From assembly GCF_013385425.1 (NCBI RefSeq), contig NZ_JACAQA010000018.1, forward strand, positions 62,001-126,000: a stretch of 64,000 nucleotides of DNA, read 5' to 3'. The stretch comes from Pseudomonas gingeri. GTDB taxonomy: Bacteria > Pseudomonadota > Gammaproteobacteria > Pseudomonadales > Pseudomonadaceae. Both the position numbers and the translations under genes were made by a program. The notes below the pieces were generated by a model, which saw only the letters and a list, made by a program, of their open reading frames with translations, made no database searches and had not been told where the DNA came from. Positions 1 to 8,454 of this stretch are shown one piece after another (the stretch's first letter is position 1; each line of letters opens with the position of its first letter).

Positions 1-1501
1 CCATCAGTCCGGGCAAACTGTGTGCAAATACAATCGGCCGGCCCTGTGGCTGACGATATTGAGTCAGCACCGACCAATCCTGGGCGACCATGACCGGGCA
101 ACCTTCCAGGAGTACGAAATACGCTCCCTGGGACCAAACACTGTACAACCCGGTATTGATCCATAGTTCCGGGCGGGCGCTGCAGCCAAAAGCCCGGCGT
201 AATCCGACCGCATCAAGCAAACATGACTTCAAGGCTATCGGAGGAGCCAAGGCGGGCTGGGCCGGTGTCCTATGCTCGGCGTAAAGCTGGAGCACGCGGG
301 TCCAGAAGGTATCTGCAAACGCCTCCACGGTGAAATCCGTCATGGCTCGCTGGTGAGCGGCCTGCTGCAATGCGAAATACCGCTGCGACACGAGCAGTTC
401 GGGGACACGCAGCAGCAGCTCCTCGACAATCAACTCGTCCTCACGACTCGTCCGCGCAGGTATCTTCCAGGGCTGCACAGCAACGGACTCGGCACCCACC
501 GTAACCCCGTGTACATTGTCCTGAAGTAATCCGTTGCTTCCCTGGACCGCGGCAATGACAGGAACGCAGCCCAGGCTCATCGCCCTTAGAATATCGAACG
601 TACATAACACGTCCGCAGGCTGCAGGAAGATATGCGAGCCGGCCATCAAGGTCTCGACTTGGGCACTGGAAGAGGCCGCCCACAGAATGCTACGCCCCGT
701 CTCACGCTCGATGAATACGTGATCGACACCCGCCGCATCGAGTGCCTCCGGTGTCGGACGCTCACAGACCATACTGAGCGTGGCGCGATGGCCTGCGGCA
801 CAGAAGTCTTTCCAGAAGCGCAGAACTCGATGCCCACCACAGCTGAAAAAATCGCTCTCGTGATCCGGTGTGACCACAAAGAGAAACCTGGGTTGGCTGA
901 GTGGTGGTTTCTCGGGAAGCGTCTTCCAATCCTGCCTCATCGGCGCGGGCAGTCCGATGGGCGTAGTGAAGAGCCGTGGCTCAATCTCCGGAGTCTCGAG
1001 AAAGTCACTCAACGCGCCAAGGGCATCGGGTTGGTGGGAGAAGACCCCCAGGCACAAAGGCCCTCCCAACAAACGTCGATAATGCTCACGAATGAGGGGC
1101 AACTTCTCCTCGACAGTGTCTTGCGCCACAACCCAAGGCGAGAACAAAGAGCGCAAAGACTCGAAATGCAACAAAAAGGGTCGAGCCAGGCTAGGGAACG
1201 GCACCGAGTGAAAAATCTCTATATCGCCAGGCAACTTCCGCATCAGTTGACGGCTTTCAGCCTCAAAACCGCTGATGTCAGGCATGACCTGATGATCGGC
1301 TTGCTTTGCCAGCCCCGACAGCATCCACCGACGAACATCGGCAGAGCTGGCAAGCTGATTTTGCAAGGCTACGTTGTCCCAGGCATTGATAGCGACCCCG
1401 ACCGGTGCTCGGTCGAATAGCCCGCTATACAACGGATGAAATCCACGCCATGGAATGTAATGGCCCTGATTCCAGGCAACGGCCACTGCCAGCTCGTTCA
1501 T
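1..1501 (-). CDS. Glycosyltransferase, GT-B type (partial, C-terminus outside window)
   Basis: An open frame runs from ATG at 1501 leftward with no stop for 500 codons, so the gene leaves the window. The start has a good GGAGGG ribosome site about 8 nt upstream and lies 28 nt after wzt, in the same operon. The last third carries a Rossmann-type strand entry (PRFLFVVTPDHES) followed by an ADVLCTFDILRAMSLGCVPVIAA stretch, split here as ADVLCTFDILRAM and SLGCVPVIAA. This resembles the nucleotide-sugar binding part of GT4/GT1 retaining glycosyltransferases, where a Glu usually follows the ADV strand. The N-terminal 200 residues are not recognisable to me. Likely role: adding sugars to the O-chain on the cytoplasmic side before ABC export. 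The family call rests on motif resemblance; donor and acceptor are unknown. Confidence 0.7.
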   Translation of the reverse strand, partial: MNELAVAVAWNQGHYIPWRGFHPLYSGLFDRAPVGVAINAWDNVALQNQLASSADVRRWMLSGLAKQADHQVMPDISGFEAESRQLMRKLPGDIEIFHSVPFPSLARPFLLHFESLRSLFSPWVVAQDTVEEKLPLIREHYRRLLGGPLCLGVFSHQPDALGALSDFLETPEIEPRLFTTPIGLPAPMRQDWKTLPEKPPLSQPRFLFVVTPDHESDFFSCGGHRVLRFWKDFCAAGHRATLSMVCERPTPEALDAAGVDHVFIERETGRSILWAASSSAQVETLMAGSHIFLQPADVLCTFDILRAMSLGCVPVIAAVQGSNGLLQDNVHGVTVGAESVAVQPWKIPARTSREDELIVEELLLRVPELLVSQRYFALQQAAHQRAMTDFTVEAFADTFWTRVLQLYAEHRTPAQPALAPPIALKSCLLDAVGLRRAFGCSARPELWINTGLYSVWSQGAYFVLLEGCPVMVAQDWSVLTQYRQPQGRPIVFAHSLPGLM

Positions 1502-1529
1502 GGTGTGTTCCCTCCATTGCGCCTGCACC

Positions 1530-2858
1530 TCATGAGCGGATCTCCTGGAGGCCAGGCACCGACAAGACGTCATATTTGACCTGTAGATCGGCAAACCCCG
1601 TGATGCCCGGGGTATCGGCGAATTTCAGCCAGATCAATGAGCGTCGTACATCCAGAAAGCGATCTTCCTCTGGCGTTACTTGAGTGCAGCCAACATCCAG
1701 GAAGTATTCAGCGCCCACCAGCCCGGCATACAGGGAAAACCTGACAACCAGGCACTCTCCAGCGTCCGCCGATAACAGGGGGTCTTTACGCATCAGCAGG
1801 TTGGTCCCGAAGACATAGGTCCCATCGAGCGACACGATGGCAAACCCCGCGGACACGCCATCAAGTTTCTTATGGAAAAGCAACTTGACCAATAGTTCCA
1901 CCGTCTGGCCCGAGGCGATCGTCGGTGGATCCCTACGCCCATCAACCAGCACCTCAACATCGATTATCTGAGCCTCACCACTGCCCAGCCGCGTTTCATG
2001 AGCGTTGTAGAAAGGCCTTTCGCAGACCACATCGGCTCGCCCATTGGCCAGCAACCGCGATTGCTCCACTTCACCTGACCCAGCCTGGCCTGGTTTGTCC
2101 GACATGTCCTTTGGCTGATCCGGGCCAGATAGAAGATTCTGATAATGGTTGACCGCGGCGACAATCAGACCGTCATAGCACACGCGACCATTCTCGATCA
2201 CCAGTCCACGCTGGCAAAGACGCAGCAGAGTATCGGCGCTGTGAGAGACAAACAGGATGGTTTTGCCTTGCTCGACAAACTCACGGATACGTTGGAAGCA
2301 GCGGTGCTGAAACCGCGCATCGCCAACACTCAGCGCCTCATCAATGATCAGGATTTCCGGTTCTACGTGAATGGCCGCCGCAAAAGCGACGCGTACGAAC
2401 ATGCCCGACGAGTAGGTCTTCACCGGCTGATCGAAGTGTTCGCCTATCTCGGCAAATGCTTCGATTTCGGGCATCTTCGCCTCCATCTTGGCTCGACTGA
2501 AGCCCATGATCGAGCCATTCAGAATCACGTTCTCCCGTCCGGTAAATTCCGGATTGAAGCCCGCTCCCAACTCGAGTAGTGCCGAAATCTTACCGCTCAC
2601 ACAGACGCTGCCGGTAGTCGCCTGCATCACCTCACAGATAATCTGCAGCAACGTCGACTTGCCAGAACCATTACGACCCAATACGCCGATGAACTCGCCC
2701 TTGCTCACCTCGAAAGAAACGTCATGCAATGCCCAGAACTCTTTGTGGTATTGCTTGCGCAAAGGGTGAAGCCCTTCGATCAAACGCTCACGAGGCGACG
2801 AGAACAGCCTGAACTTCTTGGAGACATTCTTCACGGAGATTACGATATCGTTTGGCAT
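1530..2858 (-). CDS. wzt: O-antigen/polysaccharide ABC transporter ATP-binding protein with Wzt-type C-terminal domain
   Basis: This 442-aa protein is the ATPase half of an ABC glycan exporter. The N-terminal domain (about 1-235) has Walker A GVLGRNGSGKSTLL, the signature region YSSGMFVRVAFAAAI and Walker B ILIIDEALSVGD, followed by the H-loop FVSHS. The remaining ~200 residues form a beta-rich extension like the O-antigen-binding Wzt C-terminal domain, which in known systems recognises the finished or capped glycan before export. The gene starts 5 nt after the permease stop, as expected for a wzm-wzt pair. Having this extra domain suggests a chain whose non-reducing end is recognised, but the capping sugar cannot be read from the sequence. 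Confidence 0.93.
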   Translation of the reverse strand: MPNDIVISVKNVSKKFRLFSSPRERLIEGLHPLRKQYHKEFWALHDVSFEVSKGEFIGVLGRNGSGKSTLLQIICEVMQATTGSVCVSGKISALLELGAGFNPEFTGRENVILNGSIMGFSRAKMEAKMPEIEAFAEIGEHFDQPVKTYSSGMFVRVAFAAAIHVEPEILIIDEALSVGDARFQHRCFQRIREFVEQGKTILFVSHSADTLLRLCQRGLVIENGRVCYDGLIVAAVNHYQNLLSGPDQPKDMSDKPGQAGSGEVEQSRLLANGRADVVCERPFYNAHETRLGSGEAQIIDVEVLVDGRRDPPTIASGQTVELLVKLLFHKKLDGVSAGFAIVSLDGTYVFGTNLLMRKDPLLSADAGECLVVRFSLYAGLVGAEYFLDVGCTQVTPEEDRFLDVRRSLIWLKFADTPGITGFADLQVKYDVLSVPGLQEIRS

Positions 2859-2863
2859 GGCGA

Positions 2864-3673
2864 TTAAAGGACATCCGCGAATTCCGGCTTCAGCCGACGA
2901 AAGATAAAAGACCCCAGAAACAACAGAAAGAGGCTCCCCCCCCAGAAAACCAGCGTCTGATCCAATGCAGGTAAGGAAACCCTTTGGAAAATCAATGCCT
3001 CGCGATACCCCTGGACGATGTAGTACATGGGGTTATAGACCATCCATTTAGCGATGACTGGTGGCATGATGTCCGAGGACCAGACAATCGGTGTGCTCCA
3101 GAACCACAAGTTGAGCAAAATCGTCAGGGCCTGGCCAATGTCCCGATAGAACACCTGCAGCGCCGCAAGCAACCATCCCAGTCCCAACAACAGAACACCT
3201 GTGCAGAATAGAAAATAGACAAATAGCAGGCGCTCCGGGAGCAGCGGTACGTTGTAGAACAGCATTAATCCCGCTAGTACCAGTAGGAACACGCCATGAG
3301 GAATCAGGCCCGCCAGCAGATGAACCAACGGAAGGACCTCCGTGGGGAAAACCGTTTTCTTGACCAGATGGCTATTGCGGGTGACCGAATGGGTTATAGC
3401 TTGCAAGGCATCACTGAAAAAGAACCAAGGCACCAGGCCGCAGACAAACCACAGGATAAAGGAGGTGTTCACCGGTCCCTGGGAACGGAAACCGACGGCG
3501 AAGACGAAATAGAACACCGCCACCACCGCGAGGGGGTGGGCAAACGCCCACAACATCCCCCCGAGTGTTCCGACATAGCGACTCTGCAAATCACGCATAG
3601 CCAGCGCTAGAATCAAGGCGCGATGCCGAAAGACATTGCGCAACAGCTGTCTCGCAGAAAGTTGACTAGTCAA
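2864..3673 (-). CDS. wzm: O-antigen/polysaccharide ABC transporter permease
   Basis: This 269-aa ABC-2 type permease has about six hydrophobic segments and the typical entry ALAMRDLQSRYVGTLGGMLWAF near the N-terminus (a short cytoplasmic helix before the first membrane span), matching Wzm/KpsM-type proteins. With Wzt it exports the lipid-linked glycan across the inner membrane. The reading frame has no ATG before residue 27. The best start is TTG at 3673, preceded by AAAAGGA with 7 nt spacing, so this gene probably uses a TTG start. It lies 36 nt after the upstream epimerase gene. Confidence 0.93.
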   Translation of the reverse strand: MTSQLSARQLLRNVFRHRALILALAMRDLQSRYVGTLGGMLWAFAHPLAVVAVFYFVFAVGFRSQGPVNTSFILWFVCGLVPWFFFSDALQAITHSVTRNSHLVKKTVFPTEVLPLVHLLAGLIPHGVFLLVLAGLMLFYNVPLLPERLLFVYFLFCTGVLLLGLGWLLAALQVFYRDIGQALTILLNLWFWSTPIVWSSDIMPPVIAKWMVYNPMYYIVQGYREALIFQRVSLPALDQTLVFWGGSLFLLFLGSFIFRRLKPEFADVL

Positions 3674-3709
3674 ACGACGATCCTTTTATGGTCTTGTGCA
3701 TCAGCACTG

Positions 3710-4648
3710 TCAGACGTTGCCGTAGACCATGTTCTTGATCATGGTGAAGCCCTTGATCAAGTCTTTGATGCCATCATCCAGCGACATGGAAGGCCGGTAG
3801 CCCGTCGCTTCCAGCTTGGCATTGGACACCACATAATTACGTTGGTCCTGATCCTTGCCCACCGCTGCCTCGAGGAATACGAAGTCCAGAATATGCGCTT
3901 GAATCCGCTCACACAACTCACGCTTGGAAATGTTCGCGTCCGATAGACCAACGTTGTAAATTTCACCTTTCATGGAAGAGAAATTTTCCAAACCATGCAG
4001 AAATACCCGAGCCACATCGCGCACATGAATATAGTTGCGTTTGAATGAGCTCTCGAACAATACGACAAAGCGATCATGGACAGCACGATAAGTAAAATCG
4101 TTGACCAGAAGATCCGTGCGCATCCTTGGCGACATGCCGAAAACTGTCGCCAGGCGAAAGCTGATCACATTTTCCCGTTGCATCAGCAACTTTTCGACTT
4201 CAACTTTCTCCTTGGCATACTGCGAAATCGGCCTCAGGGGTGACTCTTCAGTGCAGAAGTTGTTGGCATCCCCCGTTCCATAAGCGCTGTTCGTTGTCGG
4301 CATGAGCACAATCTGCTCAGGCGACATCAGGCGTAGCATCATCTCGATCGCATTATGGTTGATGCTCGAGGCCCCCACCGGATCGGCAATACACATGGGG
4401 GCCCCCACCAACGCCGCAAGAGGGATGACTACATCAGCCTTGCTCAACAACGGTTTCATTACACTTTCAAGGCGAATATCACCTTTCACCACACTGAAAT
4501 TGGGCGCATGGCACACATGATTCAAGCTTGCCTGCTTGAACAGGAAATTATCCAGCACGGTTACTTTATGTCCGGCCTGCAGCAACGCGGGCACGAGGGT
4601 AGAACCCAAATAGCCAGCACCGCCGGTCACGAGAATGTTGTGGCTCAT
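3710..4648 (-). CDS. NAD-dependent epimerase/dehydratase (extended SDR), nucleotide-sugar enzyme
   Basis: This 312-aa extended short-chain dehydrogenase has the NAD-binding TGGAGYLGS motif at residues 8-16, an active-site region PTTNSAYGTG and a YAKEK (YxxxK) motif near residue 145. These features place it with the UDP-glucose 4-epimerase / sugar 4,6-dehydratase superfamily. It is the only SDR in the visible operon besides the GDP-fucose-synthase-like one. It may be the dehydratase or epimerase that acts on the GDP-activated sugar made by the neighbouring HddA/HddC-like pair. The sequence alone does not decide between epimerase and dehydratase, nor the substrate. The start ATG at 4648 has an AAGG site upstream. 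Confidence 0.85.
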   Translation of the reverse strand: MSHNILVTGGAGYLGSTLVPALLQAGHKVTVLDNFLFKQASLNHVCHAPNFSVVKGDIRLESVMKPLLSKADVVIPLAALVGAPMCIADPVGASSINHNAIEMMLRLMSPEQIVLMPTTNSAYGTGDANNFCTEESPLRPISQYAKEKVEVEKLLMQRENVISFRLATVFGMSPRMRTDLLVNDFTYRAVHDRFVVLFESSFKRNYIHVRDVARVFLHGLENFSSMKGEIYNVGLSDANISKRELCERIQAHILDFVFLEAAVGKDQDQRNYVVSNAKLEATGYRPSMSLDDGIKDLIKGFTMIKNMVYGNV

Positions 4649-4716
4649 CGTCTGCTACCTTTTTAAATGTATAAATAATGTCAATACGGGAATGCCACAG
4701 CCCAAGTCATTCATGC

Positions 4717-5436
4717 TCACGATTCAATACCCGCCAGTACAAGTGCGGCGCGGTGGTAATCGTCGGGAATACCAATGTCGATAAATGTCCCGTCAGTAGC
4801 GAAGCCCGACAACGGCGCCCCACAGCCAAGCAAGCTTGGTAGAAGCTCATCCTCCAGCGATAGCGCCTCGCCCGCGACAAACGGCATGTTTGTCAAACTG
4901 CTTCGGCGCACCCAATAGACGCCACCATTGGCAAGGCAACCCGCTAGCCCGCGCTGCGATGCCAGCGAAATAATCTGTCGCTTCTGGTCCAGCTCAAGGC
5001 CCATGTAACGGTTTGCCTCACCCGCGCGGAAAAGGGACAACGTCCAGTCCGCGACTGTTTGCCGGGCGAACCGGTCCAGCGCCGCGAGCTCAACGGCAAA
5101 GAAGGTATCGCCGTTAAGGACCAGGCAAGCATCCTCATCCCTCAACTGGGACGCAGCCAGCAGTAATCCGCCCCCGGTACCCAGGCGCTCATGCTCAACC
5201 GCATAGGCCACCTCGGCGCCGCGATAAGAGCTGCCGAAGTGCTCGGTAACGACATGACATTGATAACCCACCGACAGGATGAAACGACGGATACCCTGAC
5301 CGATCCAATAGTCCATCAAAGACTCGAGAAAGGGTCGACCGTTGACGGGGGCCATCGGCTTGGGCACGTCAGACACAACACTGCGCAAACGAGTCCCCAA
5401 GCCGCCGGCCAGGATGATAGCCGTAGTCACGGTCAT
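4717..5436 (-). CDS. hddC: Sugar-phosphate nucleotidyltransferase, HddC-like (heptose-1-phosphate guanylyltransferase)
   Basis: This 239-aa NTP-transferase begins with the pyrophosphorylase motif ILAGGLGTRLRSVVSDVPKP, has the metal-binding LVLNGDTFF segment near residue 105 and ends with FIDIGIPDDYHRA. Overall length and motifs match HddC/WcbM-type enzymes, which transfer GMP to D-glycero-alpha-D-manno-heptose 1-phosphate. The assignment is supported by an HddA-like kinase gene four genes upstream in the same operon. Mannose-1-phosphate guanylyltransferases are close relatives, so the exact sugar is inference. It is 3 nt from the preceding aminotransferase-fold gene, consistent with translational coupling. 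Confidence 0.8.
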   Translation of the reverse strand: MTVTTAIILAGGLGTRLRSVVSDVPKPMAPVNGRPFLESLMDYWIGQGIRRFILSVGYQCHVVTEHFGSSYRGAEVAYAVEHERLGTGGGLLLAASQLRDEDACLVLNGDTFFAVELAALDRFARQTVADWTLSLFRAGEANRYMGLELDQKRQIISLASQRGLAGCLANGGVYWVRRSSLTNMPFVAGEALSLEDELLPSLLGCGAPLSGFATDGTFIDIGIPDDYHRAALVLAGIES

Positions 5437-5439
5437 GGC

Positions 5440-6609
5440 TTACACACCATTCAGGAAGCGGCAAAGTTCGTCAATTTCCTCATCTCGCAGGTCCGGAAAG
5501 TTGCCGATGTAAAACCCGTAGAAATGGATGTGCTCCGTTTCGGGAAACTCACGGTGGTAATCCACTGGCACAATCCCCTTGAGATAAGGCTGGCGCAGTT
5601 GATTGCCGCCGCCGGCACTGCCCCGGCGGAACTCGATCCCGCCTTCCTTCATATGCGCCATGAGCCGCTGCGCCAGTGCCTGATCCGGCTCGCGCAAGAC
5701 CAAATTGAACGCGTAGTTACTTGAGCCTTCCAGCTTGAAGTCGGTGCGGTACTTCTGCGGATCAATCCCCTTGAGGAAACGATGCAGGTTCTCTGTACGA
5801 CGTGCGACATTGGCCGACAAGCGTTTTAGTTGCCTGCGCCCCAGAATCCCGCCAATTTCCGTATTGCGCGTGTTGAATGCAGGGAAAGCGAAAATGAAAT
5901 CCGGATTGAGCCCAGGGTTGTCCTCCTGGTACCGGGCCCGAAACGCGGGATCGTCAGACTCCCGCACCATACCGTGGGAACGCAACATCCGGGCTTGTTG
6001 ATAAACCAGCGGATCATTGGTGCAGATCATCCCCCCTTCGATGGTGCTCATATGGTGGGCATAGTAGAACGAGAAATTGGAAACCCATCCCAGGCTCCCC
6101 AGGCGACGCCCGTTATGTTCGGCACCATGGGACTCGCACACATCCTCGATCAACGGAATGCCTCGCCGCTCCAACACCTGCATGACCTCGTCGTCGATAC
6201 CGTCAAAACCTTGCACATGAGTCAGAAATACTGCCCTAGTCCGCTCGTTCAGCTTGCTCAGGATCTCTTCCGGTGCCATCGAAAGGGTGCGCGGATCGAT
6301 ATCGGTGAATACTGGCGTGAAACCGTTTTGCAGAACGCTGGCGATATCGGATACCCAGGTCAGGGAGGGTACGATAACTTCCCCCCCTTCGGGGTAGCGG
6401 AGCTTGAGCAGGGCCATGGTCAGCAGGTTTGCCGAGGCTCCGGAGTTTACGAAAACGCTGTACTTGACCCCCAGCCATTGCGACCACTCCACCTCAAAGG
6501 CTCTCACGTGCTCACCATGAGTCAGCTTGGGATCGTCCTGACGCAGATGTTCAATCACCGCATCCAAATCTTCCCGCAAGATGTTGTTACGCATTAGGGG
6601 GTATTTCAT
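5440..6609 (-). CDS. PLP-dependent sugar 3-dehydratase of the DegT/AHBA fold (ColD-like)
   Basis: This protein has the aminotransferase fold of the DegT/DnrJ/EryC1 family: EVIVPSLTWVSD, the PLP-phenol Asp region LIEDVCESHGA, and SFYYAHHMSTIEGG at residues about 180-193. In aminotransferases of this fold the last motif contains the Schiff-base Lys; here the position is His (about H186). His at this site is the hallmark of ColD (GDP-4-keto-6-deoxymannose 3-dehydratase) and RfbH/E1. The iron-sulfur Cys cluster of RfbH is not seen, so it is closer to ColD, which is also about 388 aa. I chose ATG 6609 because MKYPLMRNN fits the family N-terminus and a GGAG lies upstream; in-frame ATGs also exist at 6627 and 6642. 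The predicted role is C3 deoxygenation of a 4-keto-6-deoxy nucleotide sugar. Confidence 0.85.
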   Translation of the reverse strand: MKYPLMRNNILREDLDAVIEHLRQDDPKLTHGEHVRAFEVEWSQWLGVKYSVFVNSGASANLLTMALLKLRYPEGGEVIVPSLTWVSDIASVLQNGFTPVFTDIDPRTLSMAPEEILSKLNERTRAVFLTHVQGFDGIDDEVMQVLERRGIPLIEDVCESHGAEHNGRRLGSLGWVSNFSFYYAHHMSTIEGGMICTNDPLVYQQARMLRSHGMVRESDDPAFRARYQEDNPGLNPDFIFAFPAFNTRNTEIGGILGRRQLKRLSANVARRTENLHRFLKGIDPQKYRTDFKLEGSSNYAFNLVLREPDQALAQRLMAHMKEGGIEFRRGSAGGGNQLRQPYLKGIVPVDYHREFPETEHIHFYGFYIGNFPDLRDEEIDELCRFLNGV

Positions 6610-6652
6610 AGTCGACGATTGCTCCATTGCACATGTAGTCATGAAATAGGGA

Positions 6653-7624
6653 TCAGAATGAACTGTGAAAATCTAGGGCCTTCTGGATAACGGCATGGCT
6701 GCCGATGCCCACCTGCTCATGCAGGGTTTCGCGGTTGCCCAGCTCGAATCGATACTGCGGCGCCACACCAATATTCAAGAATGGTTTTCCTGGAACACGC
6801 CGGGACAGCAGGTTGAACAGTAAAGCGTCCAGCCCACCAATCCCCTGGAAACCCTCTTCCAGCGAGACGATCCCGCGAGCATCCCGAAGCAGGGAGAGCA
6901 GTGCCTCTTCATCGAATCCGCTTAGATCGAACAGATCCACGACGGTCACCATCAGCCCCTGACCGGCAAGGCTATCGGCTACTTTAAGCGCGGTTTGTGT
7001 CATGTAGCCCGTTGAAACCAGGCAAAGCTCCCGCCCCTCACCATGCTCATGAAAGCCACGCTTAAAGTCAGGCGGGTTGAGACTGTAAATCGGCGGAAGG
7101 ACCTGGGCGTCCAGACGCAGGTATTTGATACCTGGTCGTGTCAGACATTCGGCAGCCAACAGACCGGAAGTCACTTGATCGGCGGGAGAGAACACCTGCA
7201 TGTTCGGCAAGCTGCGCATCAGTGTAATGTCTTCGTAACACTGGTGGGTTGGGCCTGAAACCACATAGCTGTAACCGGCTCCCACCCCGATCAGACTGAC
7301 GTTGAGCGGGCGAACCATGGACAGCAAGGCCAAGTTGACCCGGATCTGTTCAAAACAACGCATCGTGATAAACGGCGCGATTGCATAAGCGAAGACCTTG
7401 AACCCCTCAAGGGCCAAACCGGCCGATACGTTGATCAGGTTCTGCTCGGCGATGCCGACATTGACGAACCTGTGCGGGTAACGCTCGCGAATGAGATCAA
7501 GCACCGGCGAACCAAAATCGGCGGTGACGAAAAACACATCGTCGCTCTCCATGGCCTCGAGGATTGACGAGAGCAACGTGTCACGCATAGCGCGTGGTTT
7601 TATCGATGGCTGCATGACACTCAT
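6653..7624 (-). CDS. Transketolase-like C-terminal subunit (pyrimidine-binding and C-terminal domains)
   Basis: This 323-aa protein matches the second half of a thiamine-diphosphate transketolase. FVNVGIAEQNLINVSAGLAL near residues 53-72 contains the conserved Glu that activates the cofactor. A C-terminal domain (LCLVSTGYMTQTALKVADSL onward) resembles the swivelling domain of DXS and pyruvate dehydrogenase E1-beta. It starts 4 nt before the stop of the N-terminal subunit gene (ATGA-type overlap), so the two halves are likely made together and form a heteromer. In this sugar operon the pair probably transfers a two-carbon unit to a keto-sugar nucleotide rather than serving central metabolism; that role is inference. 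Confidence 0.88.
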   Translation of the reverse strand: MSVMQPSIKPRAMRDTLLSSILEAMESDDVFFVTADFGSPVLDLIRERYPHRFVNVGIAEQNLINVSAGLALEGFKVFAYAIAPFITMRCFEQIRVNLALLSMVRPLNVSLIGVGAGYSYVVSGPTHQCYEDITLMRSLPNMQVFSPADQVTSGLLAAECLTRPGIKYLRLDAQVLPPIYSLNPPDFKRGFHEHGEGRELCLVSTGYMTQTALKVADSLAGQGLMVTVVDLFDLSGFDEEALLSLLRDARGIVSLEEGFQGIGGLDALLFNLLSRRVPGKPFLNIGVAPQYRFELGNRETLHEQVGIGSHAVIQKALDFHSSF

Positions 7625-8454
7625 TGTCCGGCTCCCAGCAATTGATCCATCAGCTGCGGCGCGATCGGGGTAATGTGTGACAACGGCGCATTTTCCAGGC
7701 CCGGCACCCTATGGCCCTTGCGGGTATTGACGATAATGACCTGCGGTTTGCCCGCGTCACTGGCGCGGCTGACATTCAACGCATGGGCTATAGCTTGCGG
7801 AGAATGACCGTCGGCCACCACCTGAGTCGACCATCCGAATGCGCTGAACTTGGCGCTCAAATCACGGTGGGAGACAATATCGTCAGTGGGGCCAAGCATG
7901 CTGATCTGGTTGTTGTCGACGAGCACCGTGAGGTTATCCAAACGGTGCTGTGCGCAAAACATGAAGGCCTCCCAATTAGAACCCTCGTGCAACTCGCCAT
8001 CCCCGGTGACAACATAGACTCGCTGATCCAGCCCGCGTCTTTTTAACGCCAACGCCATGCCCGCTCCCACGCCAACGCCATGCCCCAGCGAGCCGTTGAT
8101 CGTTTCATAACCCGGGATCACCGGATCCGGAATGCCTCCCAGAAAGCTTCCCGCCAGACACACGCGTTCCAGTTCAGCCGCCGGGAAATAGCCGAGATCG
8201 GCCAGGATGGGGTACATACAGAGCGAGCCGTGGCCTTTGCTGATGATGCATCGGTCTCGTCCCGGCCAGCGTGGATCAGCCGGTTTTTGCCGCAAAAAAC
8301 CACCATAGTAGAGCGTCACGAAAATCTCGATAGGCGACAAGGACGACGCCACTCGAGTCTCCGGTGCTCGCTGGTGGATCTTCAAGGTTTCTCGCCAAAC
8401 CCAGCGGGCTTTTTCCAGTAACTGCCCGGTGAGAGCAGATTCGATATCATGCAT
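7621..8454 (-). CDS. Transketolase-like N-terminal subunit (ThDP pyrophosphate-binding)
   Basis: This 277-aa subunit carries the thiamine-diphosphate motif: GDGELHEGSNWEAF and, about 27 residues later, VLVDNNQIS. Upstream are CIISKGHGSLCMYP and SLGHGVGVGAGMALALK, all typical of the transketolase N-terminal domain. ATG 8454 (MHDIES) is chosen because the longer frame to 8610 overlaps the upstream SDR gene deeply; from 8454 the overlap is 8 nt. Together with the next gene it makes a complete split transketolase of about 600 residues. Full-length housekeeping transketolase is about 665 aa and fused, so this is a dedicated pathway enzyme. Confidence 0.88.
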   Translation of the reverse strand: MHDIESALTGQLLEKARWVWRETLKIHQRAPETRVASSLSPIEIFVTLYYGGFLRQKPADPRWPGRDRCIISKGHGSLCMYPILADLGYFPAAELERVCLAGSFLGGIPDPVIPGYETINGSLGHGVGVGAGMALALKRRGLDQRVYVVTGDGELHEGSNWEAFMFCAQHRLDNLTVLVDNNQISMLGPTDDIVSHRDLSAKFSAFGWSTQVVADGHSPQAIAHALNVSRASDAGKPQVIIVNTRKGHRVPGLENAPLSHITPIAPQLMDQLLGAGQ

